This document shows positions 1 through 12,236 of a stretch of 64,000 nt of DNA, piece after piece. The notes beneath the pieces were generated by a model. It worked only from the letters and a program-made list of their open reading frames with translations, was not told where the DNA came from and made no database searches. A program made the position numbers and the translations under genes. Origin of the DNA: Mauremys mutica. Its lineage: Eukaryota > Chordata > Testudines > Geoemydidae. The first letter of the stretch is position 1. Each line of letters starts with the position of its first letter. The stretch lies in NCBI RefSeq assembly GCF_020497125.1, contig NC_059081.1, positions 63,942,768-64,006,767 on the forward strand. The letters run 5' to 3'.

Positions 1-2189
1 GTAGGAGCCTCCAGCCAGGGAGTCCCTAGCCCTGTCCCCCACTGCCCCATGATGATTTCCTCTCCACTGGCTGCTCGGGGTGCCTGAAACGACATGCTGC
101 ACTGCTGGGGAGGGGTGTGTGACCGCTTTTGCGGCTTCCCTTTGCTTTCTCGTCAGTCATTTTTCTGTGGGGGAAGCAAATAAATCTGCAGGGGGCATGA
201 ATTCTGCATGTGTGCAGTGGCCCAGAATTCCCTCAGGAGTTGCATGTGCTGTCTCCAAAGCCCATCAAGGAAGCATCTGCTGTTCGGTAGCATTCACTAG
301 CAAATTGAGTCAGGAGGCAATTTTTATTCTCATGGCTTAGCTGGGATACCTTGGTCAGTCCATGATTTTTTAAGTGCACGTCCTATGAGATTAGTAGCTT
401 GTTGCCAAATGGGGGAAGGTTTATGCAACCCTTCCTCATGTCGCTGAGACCTCCCTTATGTGAGCAGACACACCAAAGTCAATGAGGCTAGTGGTGTGCC
501 TAACTGTTCACCAATGTGAGTGAAAGCCGCACGGCCTGGCCTTTATAACTAACTTTTCTGTACCCACTTACTCATCTCCATATAAAGGGAGTGATATACT
601 GTAAATGGAAGGACACAGCTTGTTCATGATTACAGCGACTGGTAAATTAATATGCTACAGCCTAAAATGGAATAATAAGTGAGATCGATATCTGGGGGTG
701 GGTCATGACTCATGCACATTCCTCTGTCAGATTTTCTTTTCTTACTTCAGGTGTTCACCTAGGTTAGGTTTCATTGCTCGAGCTAGCACTCTGCAGCCAC
801 GGTGGTATTGCTTTCTACAGTGGGATGCTCAGGTACACAGATCTGGAAACTTTCACTGGCTTGATTAACTTCTTTGTTATTGAGGTGGGGTAGGTTCAGG
901 ACCCTATATCAAAGAAGGAGAAGAAAACGAAATTATTTTGCAACTTTCATGCTGACAGAAAACCCAACAGGTAATCTACACTTACAGATACTGACTGAAG
1001 AGTATATCCTATGAATAAAGTGGTCAACAAGTCACTAGCTATCACACTCAGAGGATGGTCAACCCGAGACTTAATTTCTAGTGGTCAGAAAACTAACATT
1101 TTAGTTCTTCATGAGTTCACTCAGGTTCATTGTGCACCACAAACCATGTGAAATCTCAGATCACTCCTGTTCCATTTAATAGGTTGGATAGTTGGCTATT
1201 TTTTATTGCAGCTGTGTTATTTTGTTAACCTGTGTTACTAGAAACTGCACGAATTCTCCTCTTGCTATCAGTAGCTGAGCTAACCTGAGATGATACACTA
1301 ACTTTTCAGTGGGAGATGAATAAAGCCTTCATTACAGTGCATTGGAAAACTCCCAGCAGAGAGCCAGGTAGGCTACAGGAACATGGCAAAGCAATATATA
1401 GGGCAGGAATGGACACTAAAAGAAACTGCTGAAAGGCAGCTGTACGTGGGAGGATTTTACCACAGAAAGGATAGCCACCAGCTTAAAACAACTGTCTTTC
1501 TTTAGGTTAAATTGTCATTCATTGATGTGTAGCTGAAAGAAGTTACAGAGGTTGAAAAAACAAAAACAGCATCTACCAAAGTACAGTAAATGGATTTCTT
1601 TAAATGCAAGTAGCTTTTTAGATTTTGTACTTTCAAATGTTCCAGCTATTTCTGAAGGGATTATTCAACTCAGTCCTGGGATGCACCAGGGCTATCTTCT
1701 ACCCTCTATCTATGTTTGTAACCTCCTTTGACTTCAATACAAGTTGTCAGTTTTGGATTGAGTGCAGCATATAGCCCTTCTATAACTAAGAGTGATTTTG
1801 AATTCATTGATATGTTTGATGCTTGGGTACTGTTACTATAGGCACTAAGAGAGACAGGAAATAAATATATAAATGATACCTTAAATGAATGTAAACCTCA
1901 CGTCTTCCATTGCTTAGCATGGCTGGTTTCATCTACTCCATTGTATGACATAGTACAGTGGTTTTCAACCTGTGGTCCATGGACTGCTGGGGGACCCGCA
2001 GACAATGTCTAAGATTTCCAAAGGGGTCCACACCTCCATTCAATTTTTTTAAGGGTCCGCAAATGAAAAAAGGTTAAAAACCACTGACATAGCAGCTTGA
2101 TGTGTCTGTGCATGTGTCCATCCTGTCTTGTCTTATCTTTGTCTGTCCAGTTCTCCCTGCAGTTTCTTCCTGTGTGTGTCTGTTTGTAG
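1..2189 (+). other. MAP2: Intron sequence upstream of the first exon in the window
   Basis: This should be MAP2 intron, because the constant upstream exons (proline-rich exon 7 and the RII-binding region) are not found here. The only element I can define is a small hAT-type copy at 1956-2086. The last 70 bases before 2190 are strongly pyrimidine-rich, as expected ahead of an acceptor. Short ORFs, such as the one at 80-340, show no protein similarity I recognise. Confidence 0.7.
1956..2086. mobile_element. Short non-autonomous hAT-type element
   Basis: A 131-bp element begins CAGTGGTTTTCAACC and ends GGTTAAAAACCACTG, so the terminal inverted repeats match at 14 of 15 positions. It is flanked by 8-bp near-duplicates, ACATAGTA at 1948-1955 and ACATAGCA at 2087-2094 (7 of 8). 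CAGTGGTT ends with 8-bp duplications are typical of hAT-derived elements. There is no coding capacity. Confidence 0.8.
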
Positions 2190-2432
2190 ATGAAGGGGAT
2201 GAGGAAAAGGTGGGACCTCTACACAGCTGCCCATGCTATAGGTCTGCCGCCAGTGGGGAGAGGCGTAAACAGCTAGCACCCTCCATTTCAGTGTCTGTGC
2301 CCGTTGAGGACCCCTGCCATTCAGATGAGGAGTACTTTGAGCACCCTCTGTTCAGCTCAGAGTGGACTGATTCTAGTACATTCCCCAGTGCTACAGCGCA
2401 GAGTGCAGAGGCCTTGTTAGGCCGCGATGAAG
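2190..2432 (+). CDS. MAP2: MAP2 candidate cassette exon (exon 7A-like), 81 codons
   Basis: This stretch is open for 81 codons between a pyrimidine-rich tract ending TTTGTAG and a donor GAAG|GTGAAC. Both boundaries are phase 1, the phase of the neighbouring projection-domain exons, so inclusion or skipping keeps frame. The peptide is acidic and serine-rich, with DEGDEEKVG near the start, SDEEYFEHPLFSSEW in the middle and ALLGRDEG at the end, similar in character to the MAP2 projection domain. Mammalian MAP2 has alternative exons between exons 7 and 9; I infer that this is one of them, probably 7A, but I do not remember the mammalian peptide well enough to confirm identity. A fortuitous ORF with good splice signals remains possible. 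Confidence 0.62.
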
Positions 2433-4754
2433 GTGAACCAGGCATGGTGCCTCTTTGTTCTTCCTCCTTTCCATCCTGCTCCATGATATTCCATTATTGT
2501 GCATCAAGTAACTTGTTTCTGTGGAAGAGAGCCCTGGGGGTTTGTTTGTTTTTCCACATGGAGGTGAAGTATCTCTGGAATCCACACACCCCGAGGGGAG
2601 GCTGCAGCTGTAGAGCCAAACGCAGCACTGCTGTAAATGGACCCAAGTCCATGGTGGCCAACAGAGATGCAGCCACTTCCACCAGAGTTGAATTTAGTCC
2701 ATAATTTGTAGTAAAATGGCCTTGGTTATTGCAGTGAAAGGAGCAGCTAATTAAAAAAGCATAAATTGTTCCCTCTTCTTTTGGGAGAGGATCACTGCCC
2801 AGGAAAGTGTGGGAAGTAGGGCGATCATTTGATACCTGAGTTAAGCCAGTTGTTAATGCTACAGAAAAAAAACAACACCCATCCACTGGGACAGCAGTAG
2901 AAAATGACTGATCACCTTTGATTCATCAGGTAGGGCAAAGGAGGCCAGATTCATCCCTAGTGTACCTCTGTTGACTTCATAGGGATTAGCTTGACCTATG
3001 TGTCTTTACCAATATTCCACGTGTCCAACTGACAATGTGTTTACCTGGTCATCAACAAGATGGCATGTAAGACAGACATTTAAGTAAGTTTGTTGCAATC
3101 ATTCTGCGTCCCATCTCTTATTAGGCTGAGCCCCTTATTGAGTAAAATTAGCCATATTATTTTATCAAGATGGTTGAAGAAGGGTGGAATGAATTTTGTG
3201 GAGTCTTTTCACTATCTGGAGTAGGAACTGAGTGTTGGCTTCTTAGTCAAGACCAAATAGACAATGTCACACTCAACACTGTTGTGATAAATCAGCCTGG
3301 GACTTAAACTGGATCTGAAGAATGGTTACAATACAACATTCTACAGAGGTTTAAGTCACAGAAGAATAGCCCTGAATATCTGTAATTGTTCAGTAAAACA
3401 TATGAGAAGAACTGATGAAATCATGTCAGTGATGAGCTTACCACACTAGAGAATTTAGCTTGATATTGAAGAGTGTATTGAATAGTATAATAGTATTGGA
3501 TCAGACAGGGAAATCTATTTCCTAGAAAGGGGGGAACTTAATAGAAAAGTCAAGTGTTTCATTATATTTTTAGGTGGAATTAGTATTTGACTTTTGTGTG
3601 TGTAGTTATTGACATCTGAAGATACAGTTGCTTGTCCGTTCAAGTAGAAAATCTTTTTTTTCTGCAGCTATAATTAAGACGGTATAAATGTTTCCATTAT
3701 AAACCTCATGTTTTGGAGATTGTAACCCAGTGGTAAAATTTTGCTCAGCAGGAAAGCAAAAATCTATGATCTTGGTGAGTAGGGTGTTTTTCCCCAATGT
3801 AAAAACATATGAGAAGATATGTCATGTAACTTTTGTTTTGGTAGTGTTTCTTTTTTAACTGTATACTCAAAATAATATTGGTATGATGGGCTGTAATAAT
3901 ACTGAAAGAGCCATTATGATCTATAATTTTGACATTTATTTACAACATTTAGCAAATTATACTTTCTTTGGACCCAATTGTTCACTTTATTCCACCAGTT
4001 CTGCAGCCGTGTTATTTGCGTGATAGCAGTGAAGTTACACCAGCACAAAAATGGGATAGAGAATTGCATTTTTTATCTAAAATTTTAAAAAGAGGTATAA
4101 ATGCAAAAGAAAATGAAGCCAAAAAAAAGTTAAGTATTTAAGCAAGGAAATAAAGATTTTGTAGTTGAACACCGTCACTAACTTGCCCTTATTGTGCCAG
4201 TGTATTATATTTTTATGTTAGATTAAACCCACCTATGCTTAAAGATCCCTGTAACACCTAGGCACCATGATCTGGTGAAAGACACAGTTACAGGTCAAAT
4301 TCCAAATCTTCTGGCTTCTGTTAATTTGAGATGAATTACGTAACTAATTTCATTGTTATAGTTTAATTAATAATGCTCTACTTTGGATAACTATTTTCTC
4401 AGTACAGGTTAATGAACACGTTCCTTCTTGTGATTTATAAAGGCGTAAATTTAGTTATTTTTACCAAACCAGCCTCAGGAGAAAAATCACATCTTTACAG
4501 AGAGGTTTAGCATCAATAAAACAGAGCCAGATACAACCACTGTTATTCAGGTTCACTAACACCTAACTCCAACCTGACTCAGTGAGGGACTTAAGCCTGG
4601 GCCTAACTTTGAGGCACACAGGTACTCCTGTTGACTTCAATGGGACTACTAAGCATGTGCTTAAGTACCTTGCTGAACTGAGGCCTGAATAATCCCAGTT
4701 GTTATCATTGGGAATGCTCCTGGGTAAAGTCAAGATTGTGGCACAGGGATTTTT

Positions 4755-4960
4755 ATTAAAATTCACGGGCAAGATGTGAGCAATAAGCAATAAATCGCAG
4801 AAGCCCTGGGCCCCAACACCCGAGGCTGACAGCCGTTGCCCCACAGCTGCGGGGGGCTGACTGCCTGAGCGGGGGGATTGAAGCTGAAGGCAGAATTTAC
4901 AGTGATCTGTTAAAGTCACGGAATCTGGGACTTCCGTGACAAAATCGTATCCTTACTCAT
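4755..4960. repeat. Degraded interspersed repeat, family not named
   Basis: Includes a GC-rich stretch near 4800-4880 and the segment around 4911-4950 (AAGTCACGGAATC ... ACTTCCGTGACAAAATCG) with a short internal inverted repeat. I recognise the phrase as part of a common sauropsid repeat but cannot name the family or give firm ends. Confidence 0.4.
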
Positions 4961-5504
4961 GGGGTAAGGTGCTATTCAACCTGAGTATGAGTGCCAGAGT
5001 CCGGCCCATAATGAACAGTTCATTAATCACTCTTCAATGTTCTTCTGCTGTGGCAAGAGAAGAACCAAAAATATGCTTAATATTAATATAATTATATTAG
5101 CACCACGCCAAACTAGGTGCTTTGTAGTAGGTTAACTTACTGGGCAGTTAGTGCTCAATTTCCTCAAGGTCAGGGAGAGGAGTTACTTTCTGCACTGGAG
5201 AAAAGAGCACATTTATAAAAAATTTCAATGCACTTTGTGAGTACATGGATGCATCAGACTTTTCACAGCCATTTACCACAGAGCACCATCTCCATTTCCC
5301 ATGAGTATTTGGGATGTTTGATCTACAGTCATCTCCGTGTTGCAAGGGCAGGTCTGTAAAACACTTTCAGCTCTCATTGTACAACCTAAACATGCTTCTC
5401 AAGGAGGGAAACAATACCGTTAAATGTTGCCATGCAAAGCGCAATTTGGCAACCAGAAAATAATTCATCCTTTTTCGTTCTAAGGCAAACTCACTTGCGC
5501 CCCT

Positions 5505-5528
5505 CCCCCCCCCCCCCCACACACACAC
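5505..5528. repeat. Poly-C and (AC)n simple repeat
   Basis: A run of 14 C residues is followed directly by five AC units. It lies in an intron about 150 bp upstream of the acceptor at 5679. Confidence 0.9.
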
Positions 5529-5678
5529 TTGAAATGGGATGGAAGCTGACTCGGCCTTGAGGTTGGCAACCTAGCCCACCTTTAGAGCTGAAAGTGTTAC
5601 TGTAAGAACAATCCTACTGAACTTTGTACTTTGTGTTGTCTGCTGGTGTTGATGTCACCTCCTTTTCCATCCCCCAAG

Positions 5679-5924
5679 AAGAAGAAACAGTAGAGAGTCC
5701 AAATGCAGAGGGAGCGAAACCAGCAGCTCTTCCTGGAAAGGAGCTGGGGAAAGACAGTGGGTCTGCTAAGCCTTCAGAGCAGGCAGAAGGCCAGCTGGAT
5801 TCTGGTTCGGAGGCCAAAGTGTATCATGAAGACAGTGTGCTAAGTGTGGCACCTGGCGGGAACCGCATAACAGTTGTCGAGGAGGTGCCCCTGAAAGCAA
5901 ATATACCTTCCTTGGCTGAGGAAG
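5679..5924 (+). CDS. MAP2: MAP2 cassette exon (exon 8-like), 82 codons
   Basis: The exon is 246 bp, flanked by a CCTCCTTTTCCATCCCCCAAG acceptor region and a GAAG|GTGTGT donor, and is phase 1 at both ends. The peptide starts EEETVESPNAEGAKP, runs through SEAKVYHEDSVLSVAPGGN and ends VPLKANIPSLAEEG. It is open throughout, and the frame closes only well past the donor. Mammalian MAP2 has an alternatively spliced exon 8 just upstream of the giant exon, and I infer this is its counterpart from position, phase and composition. The acceptor has two AG choices three bases apart (5677-5678 and 5680-5681), so a one-residue Glu length difference is possible. Confidence 0.75.
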
Positions 5925-8405
5925 GTGTGTGCTCCTTAGGATTGCATGTGTTTGCTGCAAATGGAGTTCTTCTCCTGCTTTCTCCAGTGCTTTCCAAGGC
6001 TGCTCCATTTCCTCCTCCTCTCGTTTATTATTATTATTGTTCTTGTTATTATGCTTGACGAGTATGTATCGGGTAACCCAATTTGCATAGATGCTGTATA
6101 ACAAAAGATTTCCCACCACTGCAGCTGATTCCTGATTTTTTTTACTTTGCCATGATACAATGTGCTTTGCAGCTAAGCTGATACTGCCACATCAGCCTTT
6201 TTTTCCCCATCTCAGATGTGTTTGCCAGTCACATTGCTAATCTATGTATATACTTTTTTTCTTTTTGGTGCAGAGATTCATCTGCTTTTCTTTTTTTAAA
6301 AAAAGGAGATTTATTGACTTAGACTATGACATAAAGAGGCTTAAACTATAGAAATATTTTTGCTTGCTGTGTGCAGTGTTATTATTTATTTATGCTTCAG
6401 TGCATTCTGGTTTTGTTTCCGTAAGGCTATTGCTTCTTATGTCATATCCTCACCATTCATTGCAATCAGCTTCCCTTCCCTCTTTGACCATTGCCAAAAC
6501 TTTGAATTTTCATTTATTTTAGCTTATTACAAGTTTATGGCCCAACCTGCAGTCCCTGCTCAGGCACAATTCCCATCGATCCCAATGGGATTTTTGCCTT
6601 CGTAATGAAGTGTGGAATTGGGCACTTAGGGTAAAATCCTAAGGTGCTCACTTAGGCAAAACTATCAATAGTTTTGATAGTTTTGATCAAATTGAAATCA
6701 ATAGTTTTGCTTGAGTAAGAAGTAAGTAAGTCTTCAGGGTTTGTCCTTTTGACAGTATTTCTCATCAGTTGTTTCAGAGGGAAACGTAGAGGTAATGATG
6801 AGCCATACACTTCCTAATTAAGAGATTTTGGGAGTTGGAGGCTTGTGTTTACAAAAAAGCCTGTCCTAGTAATTTTATTTGGCCCAGCTGAGCAAGATGA
6901 AATTCTTTTGGTGTTGTGTCTGCTAATATCATGTGGTATGTGCATCAGCATTACCAGCAGAGGTACAGTACTATAGGTGAAGAAAGATGGCATGTAACTA
7001 ATTTGTCTCAGTGACGCCACAGTGAAATAAGCTAATGGGCATTGCTTTTGCATATTATATAAGTTGCAACTAATCACCACCATCACCAAAACACCACAAC
7101 AACTTTAAAAATAGAGAGGAGGAAGAAGTATAACAGTTGTCGATGTTTTTATTTGCTACTTACAATGTTTAGAAGGGTGGTTAATATTTTAAGCTGAAGA
7201 TAGCCTATCTAAATATTTTAAATAACGATGAACAGATTAATTCAAATTGCTCCAAAAATGATAATGGGCCCAGACCTGTGTGCCATACTCACACAAACGG
7301 TTTCATTGGCTTCAACTGGAGAACTTCTGTGAGTATGGAGATCCAAATTTGTTTGCCCGAGATTTGTTGCAGCATGTTTTGGAAACATGCATAATTTATT
7401 TTTTTAAAGAAAAACTGACTAAACAATGTTATAACACATTTTGGCATAGATTTCATTATTCTTGTCTTATAATGCACAAGGGGAAGATCAATCTATTAAC
7501 TACTAATAAATCATCTATAAATTATATATTAAAATGTTACCAAAGAATATTAACTATGCTAAGAATATAGCAGTAACAGGTGTCAGAGTAACATTTTGAT
7601 TAATTTTAAAATAATCCAGGCCCTCATTATTCAGTGATGCTGAACACCCGTGGTTTCCACTGACTTCATTTGGAGCTGTTAGTGCTCTGCATTTCTGAAA
7701 GCTAGGCCTCTCAACTTTGGAAATACAAACAGGTCCATATCCCGTGCATGTTGTGTGAGGTCAGTTTCATGAAAATAACCTGCTTTCTGCTTTTTTGCTA
7801 AAAAGCAAATGTAAAAGATCAGTGATATTAGTCAATGAGCTCCCTCGGTTTACACTTAGCCCATGTACTGTGTATTTTAATATTTCCTTTGATTAAGCTA
7901 GACACACAAAAGCTTGTGATTTAAAAAGAGATGTAGCATTACGTAAATGCATATATTGTGTATTTCAAGCACATATACAAGGATACTGTTACTTGGCCAA
8001 ATCTTGCAGACAATTATCAAAGCAAAATTTGTATTGACTTCAGAGTCTAGCAAAGCATTCAAATATTAATTGAGGGATATTTATGATTTTACTGTTACAA
8101 GTAATGAGTATGAAGAAATCACATGAAACAAAAGGGTATATTTCTCATTTCAGTGGAGACAAATTTACATGTGTAACTCATATTATCATTAATGCACTTA
8201 TAAAAGCTTGTGCATCAAGATGAGAGGAGTGTGCAACACTTTAAAACAAATTTCTAACTGAATAGCCTTGCTGCATGGTTGCATATTTTCCCCTCTCCCT
8301 TCCATTAATCATACCAAGATATTGTTGTAAGCTAAATGACTGTCTATAAGTACTTTAAATAATTTGTCATAAAACCCAACCAAACTACTTCAGATTTACT
8401 TACAG
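5925..8405 (+). other. MAP2: Intron between exon 8-like and exon 9
   Basis: AT-rich intron with a small (TTA)n tract near 6028-6045 and short TTGATAGTTTTGATCAAA-type AT-rich repeats near 6665-6710. No exon and no well-defined mobile element was seen. Confidence 0.7.
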
Positions 8406-11400
8406 CCTCGAAGATGGAAATCCGTGACCAGGAGGGCACAGGCCCTTTCACAGCTGAGCCATTAGACACAAAGGAACGTGAGTCAGAGAAAGACAGTAAG
8501 ACTGGTGAGCAATCTAAACATGATGCCTTAGTTCCACAGCCAGCAAAAACTGAGACTCTAGATAAAAAGGAGTCATGGAGCAAAGAAGAAGAGAAAATGC
8601 ATCCAACTGTGTCGGGACAGACTTTGGATGCAGATCTGCAAAAGAAAGGGGAAGTAAGTTTTGCAGACCCAGGTGCTGATTCAGCTGCAGAGCCTCTTAT
8701 ATCTCAAGGACACAGGGACTTGTCATCTGACCTGCAGAAGGAGAGTAAAACAGATGAAAGGAGTCCAGATACCCAGATACCATCTAACCAGGCTATACCC
8801 CTGAAATATAAAGATGACTTTACAGAAACCCAGAAGAGTAATCTTGCTCTTTTGCCTTCAGAATCTAGAATTGATGTGTCTAGTGCTGCCAGAAGTGAAC
8901 CTCTTTCAGAAACTCCAATGACTGTCTCACAGAAATCACAACTTGAAGACAGTTGCAAAACAAAACAAGAGTTCCCTGACAAAGAGATTGCCAAAGATCT
9001 TTCGAAAGATGAAAAGATCCACAAAGACCAAACAGAAAAGCCAGAGGCAGGAGAAGTCTCAGCAATGGCTGCAGATGCCCCCAAACCAACTACAGAAGAA
9101 AGACCCATCCAGAAAGTTTCTACGTGGGGGGAAGAAAAGGACATGACAAGGGACGAGAGTGATGAGGAGGAAAGATACGGCTTCCTGGATTGGCAGCCTT
9201 CCAAAGTATTAGATGATACTAAACTTTATGCAGAGCAGGAAGATAAAATAGTTGTTCCAGACAAAGCAGTTGTTAGTGAAACTAAAAAATCATCTGATGG
9301 TCTCAAAGCAGAAGAAGAGACTGATCGAACTGGAGTCTCAACAGTAGTAGATGCCAAAAAGGAAGAGCAGCAGAGCACAGAGACCCCCACTGGCAAGTTA
9401 AGCCATGAATCAGTTCCTGAGAAAGCAAAAGAGCCTATAGATACAGATCACTTATCTAAAGCAACAGAAAAAGCTCCTGATGCACCAAGGTTAACAAGTG
9501 AAAAGGGCCCAACTCATGAACTTTGTCAAGACAGAACTATTGAAAAGGATGCTAAGGAGGATACATTCCATATCTCAGATTCAGCTACTCATGAAATACA
9601 GGTAGAGGAGGATAGGTCAGGAATGTCAAAGTATTTTGAAACATCTGCTTTGAAAGAGGAAGCAACAAAAAGTGACACACAGCAGCAAGGCAGTGATTAC
9701 TATGAACTAAGTGACACTAAGGAAAGTGCATATGAACTTTATCATGCAGATCCTCTACTATCTAAAAAAGAAGACAAGAAATTACAGCCAGAAACAGATC
9801 AACCATCCAGTGACCCTGCTCATGAAATAGGATATAGTACTCTTGCTCAGAGTTTTCCCTCAGATAAGTCTGAGGAACCTAGCTCTCCACAGGAAAGGAT
9901 GTTCACTATTGATCCCAAAGTGTATGGGGATAAGAGACAGATCCATAGTAAAAATAAAGATGATTTAACTCTAAGCAGGAGCTTAGGACTTGGGGGAAGA
10001 TCTGCAATAGAACAGCGGAGTATGTCAATTAACCTGCCAATGTCCTGTCTAGATTCTATAGCACTAGGATTCAGCTTTGGCCGTGCACAGGATCTCTCTC
10101 CCCTCGCTTCAGATATTCTAACAAACACTAGTGGGAGCATGGATGAAGGTGATGATTACTTGCCAGCAACCACCCCGGCATTAGAGAGAGCCCCTTGTTT
10201 CCCTATAGATAGCACAGAGGAAGATGAAAACGATGAGGAGGAAAAAGCAATGGAAGAAGAAAATATTCAGGTTGAATCCTTGTGTGAGTCGCCCTTCCTG
10301 GCTAAGGATTATTACAAAAATGGGGCTGTAATGGCCCCTGATTTGCCTGAAATGTTAGACCTAGCAGGCACAAGGTCTAGATTAGCTTCTGTGAGTGCTG
10401 ATACAGAGGTGGCACGAAGAAAATCGGTTCCTTCCGATGCTGCTGTAGAAGACAGTGGTGCGTCCCTGCCTCCTGTGACTGATGAAAACCACATAACTCT
10501 AAAAGCTGAAAGTCAGCTAGAAGACTTAGGCTACTGTGTTTTCAATAAGTACACAGTCCCACTACCTTCTCCAGTCCAGGACAGTGAGAGCTTAACGGGT
10601 GAAATCTGCCCCTTTTATGAAGGCGATGAAAAAATGAGAAGAGGACTGGCAGCTGACCTCTCTTTGATAGAAGTGAAGTTGGCAGCAGCTGAAAAGTCTA
10701 AAGAAGAATTCAGCAGTGAAAAAGACTTGAGTCCAAACATCTCCAGTGACACAACGGTTCTGGGAAGGGAGTTTGAGCAGGAGAAAAAAGTCTCTGATAA
10801 GCTAGATACCGTGCTAGAAAAAAGTGAGGAACAAGTTGATTCCAAAGAAATCCATTCCCTTGAAGATACAAAACATGAGAAAAAAAGGCCTGATGCAATT
10901 TTAGAAATGAAAGAAGAAGGTACAGTTGATAAACTTCATGTAGCCGGACCAGAGAGTGATACTGCAAATGACAAAGCATTAGAAAAAGAGGTAACAAAAG
11001 AAAAAGATCTTGTTTCTTTACTGACTCAGAAGGAGGAAAAGTCTCTTAGCATTATACCAAAGGTAGCTGAGATAGAAACACCACACAGGCCAGACTACGA
11101 TGCTATAAAACACGATATGGATGTTGCTGCCAGGACAGCTGACCAAGAATACCAGACTCAGCTGCATACTGAGATCAGTGAGTTTGCTGCAGCTGGTTCA
11201 AAGCAGGACACAGATTCTGTAAAAAAAGCAGAGCCTGAAGCCCAAGAAGCTCAGCAGCAGCAAAAGGACCAGGCCTCTTTGCCCAAAGAACCAAAGGAGG
11301 CAGATGTTCTTTCAAGAACTGAGCCTAGTCAGATGAAGGACAGCACCAAACTATCTGAGTCTGAAATTAAGGAGAAAGTGCCTAAGCCTGATCTGGTGCA

Positions 11401-12236
11401 TCAGGAAGCAGTAGATAAAGAAGAATCTTACGAGTCTAGCGGAGAACATGATCAAATCCAAGAAGACTTAAATGGAGAATCTTTGAAACCTGATGACGGC
11501 AAAATAGAACCTCAGAAACCACCTGTATCAGAAGAAGAGATTACGTCACAGTTGCCAGTGGAAGAACCTTCCATCGAGCTTGCCATTTCAAAAGCTGATT
11601 CTGTACAAGAAGAGACGGCCGACATCCAAATGGAGAGCATACCACAGCCTAAAGAAGAAATTAAAGAGATGACTCCAGACATAACTGTGAGGCCCGCAGA
11701 AACCACGGAGCAGCTACTGTGTGATTTAACTCCTGAGTCTGTAGAAGGCAAAGAGCATGAAGAAGATGATGATGATGATGATAAGCATCAACTCATGTCA
11801 GACATGCACCAAGAAATAGAGTTGGAGGCGCCTGCTGGAGAAGAAACATCGACTGAGGCTGGCCCAGAGGAAATGCCTGAACTGAAAGGGGTTATTGAGT
11901 CTGTTGTGACAATTGAGGACGACTTCATCACGGTGGTGCAGATGACTGTGGATGAGAGTGAATCTGCCTCTCACAGCGTGCGCTTTGCTGCTGCACAGCA
12001 GGAAGAAATGGAAAGAAGGGACTCCCTGCCTGAAGAGGAAGTGGAGATGGAGATGGAGGAACCCGCTGACATCCAGGCAGAGCCCAAAGAGAGCTCGCTG
12101 CAAGCTCCCTCTTCACCCGAGAAGGAGGAGATCCTGCTAACCGATTACAAGACAGAGACATATGATGATTACAAAGATGAAACAACTATCGATGACTCCG
12201 TCATGGACACAGACAGCCTGTGGGCGGATACTCAAG
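8406..12236 (+). CDS. MAP2: MAP2 giant projection-domain exon (exon 9)
   Basis: This 3831-bp exon encodes 1277 codons of the projection domain found only in the long MAP2A/B forms; juvenile MAP2C skips it. The acceptor is TTTACTTACAG at 8405 and the donor CTCAAG|GTGTGC at 12236, both phase 1. An ATG at 8414 is internal, not the protein start. Counting from that ATG, the first 400 residues are rich in Lys, Glu and Ser and diverge from mammals. Recognisable MAP2 blocks follow: SGMSKYFETSALKEEATKS (about 402), SPQERMFTIDPKVYG through LGLGGRSAIEQRSMSI and ILTNTSGSMDEGDDYLPATT (490-590), LEDLGYCVFNKYTVPLPSP (700-725), KPDLVHQEAVDKEESYESSG (991-1010), VIESVVTIEDDFITVVQ (1160-1176) and TETYDDYKDETTIDDS (1247-1262). 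A run of six Asp sits near 1117-1122. The protein is probably disordered, and no enzyme domain is expected. Confidence 0.98.

Larger units (their letters stand above)
2433..5678 (+). other. MAP2: Intron between the two cassette exons
   Basis: No further exon was recognised. It contains short old repeat fragments with the motif TTGACTTCAATGG (near 4630), a degraded repeat around 4755-4960 including the phrase ACTTCCGTGACAAAATCG that I recognise from turtle repeats, and a C-run followed by AC repeats at 5505-5528. ORFs on either strand here look like chance. Confidence 0.6.

Noticed and set aside
4563..4919. A 118-codon minus-strand ORF
   Set aside because: It covers a GACTTCAATGG-type repeat and another degraded repeat and has no recognisable domain.
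8414..8416. ATG at the start of the long ORF as the MAP2 start codon
   Set aside because: It lies eight bases inside an exon that begins at a splice acceptor, and the matching residue in mammals is an internal Met after TASK; the true start is upstream of the window.
8704..12185. Antisense and shifted-frame ORFs within exon 9
   Set aside because: They are shadows of the long MAP2 coding frame with no independent similarity.
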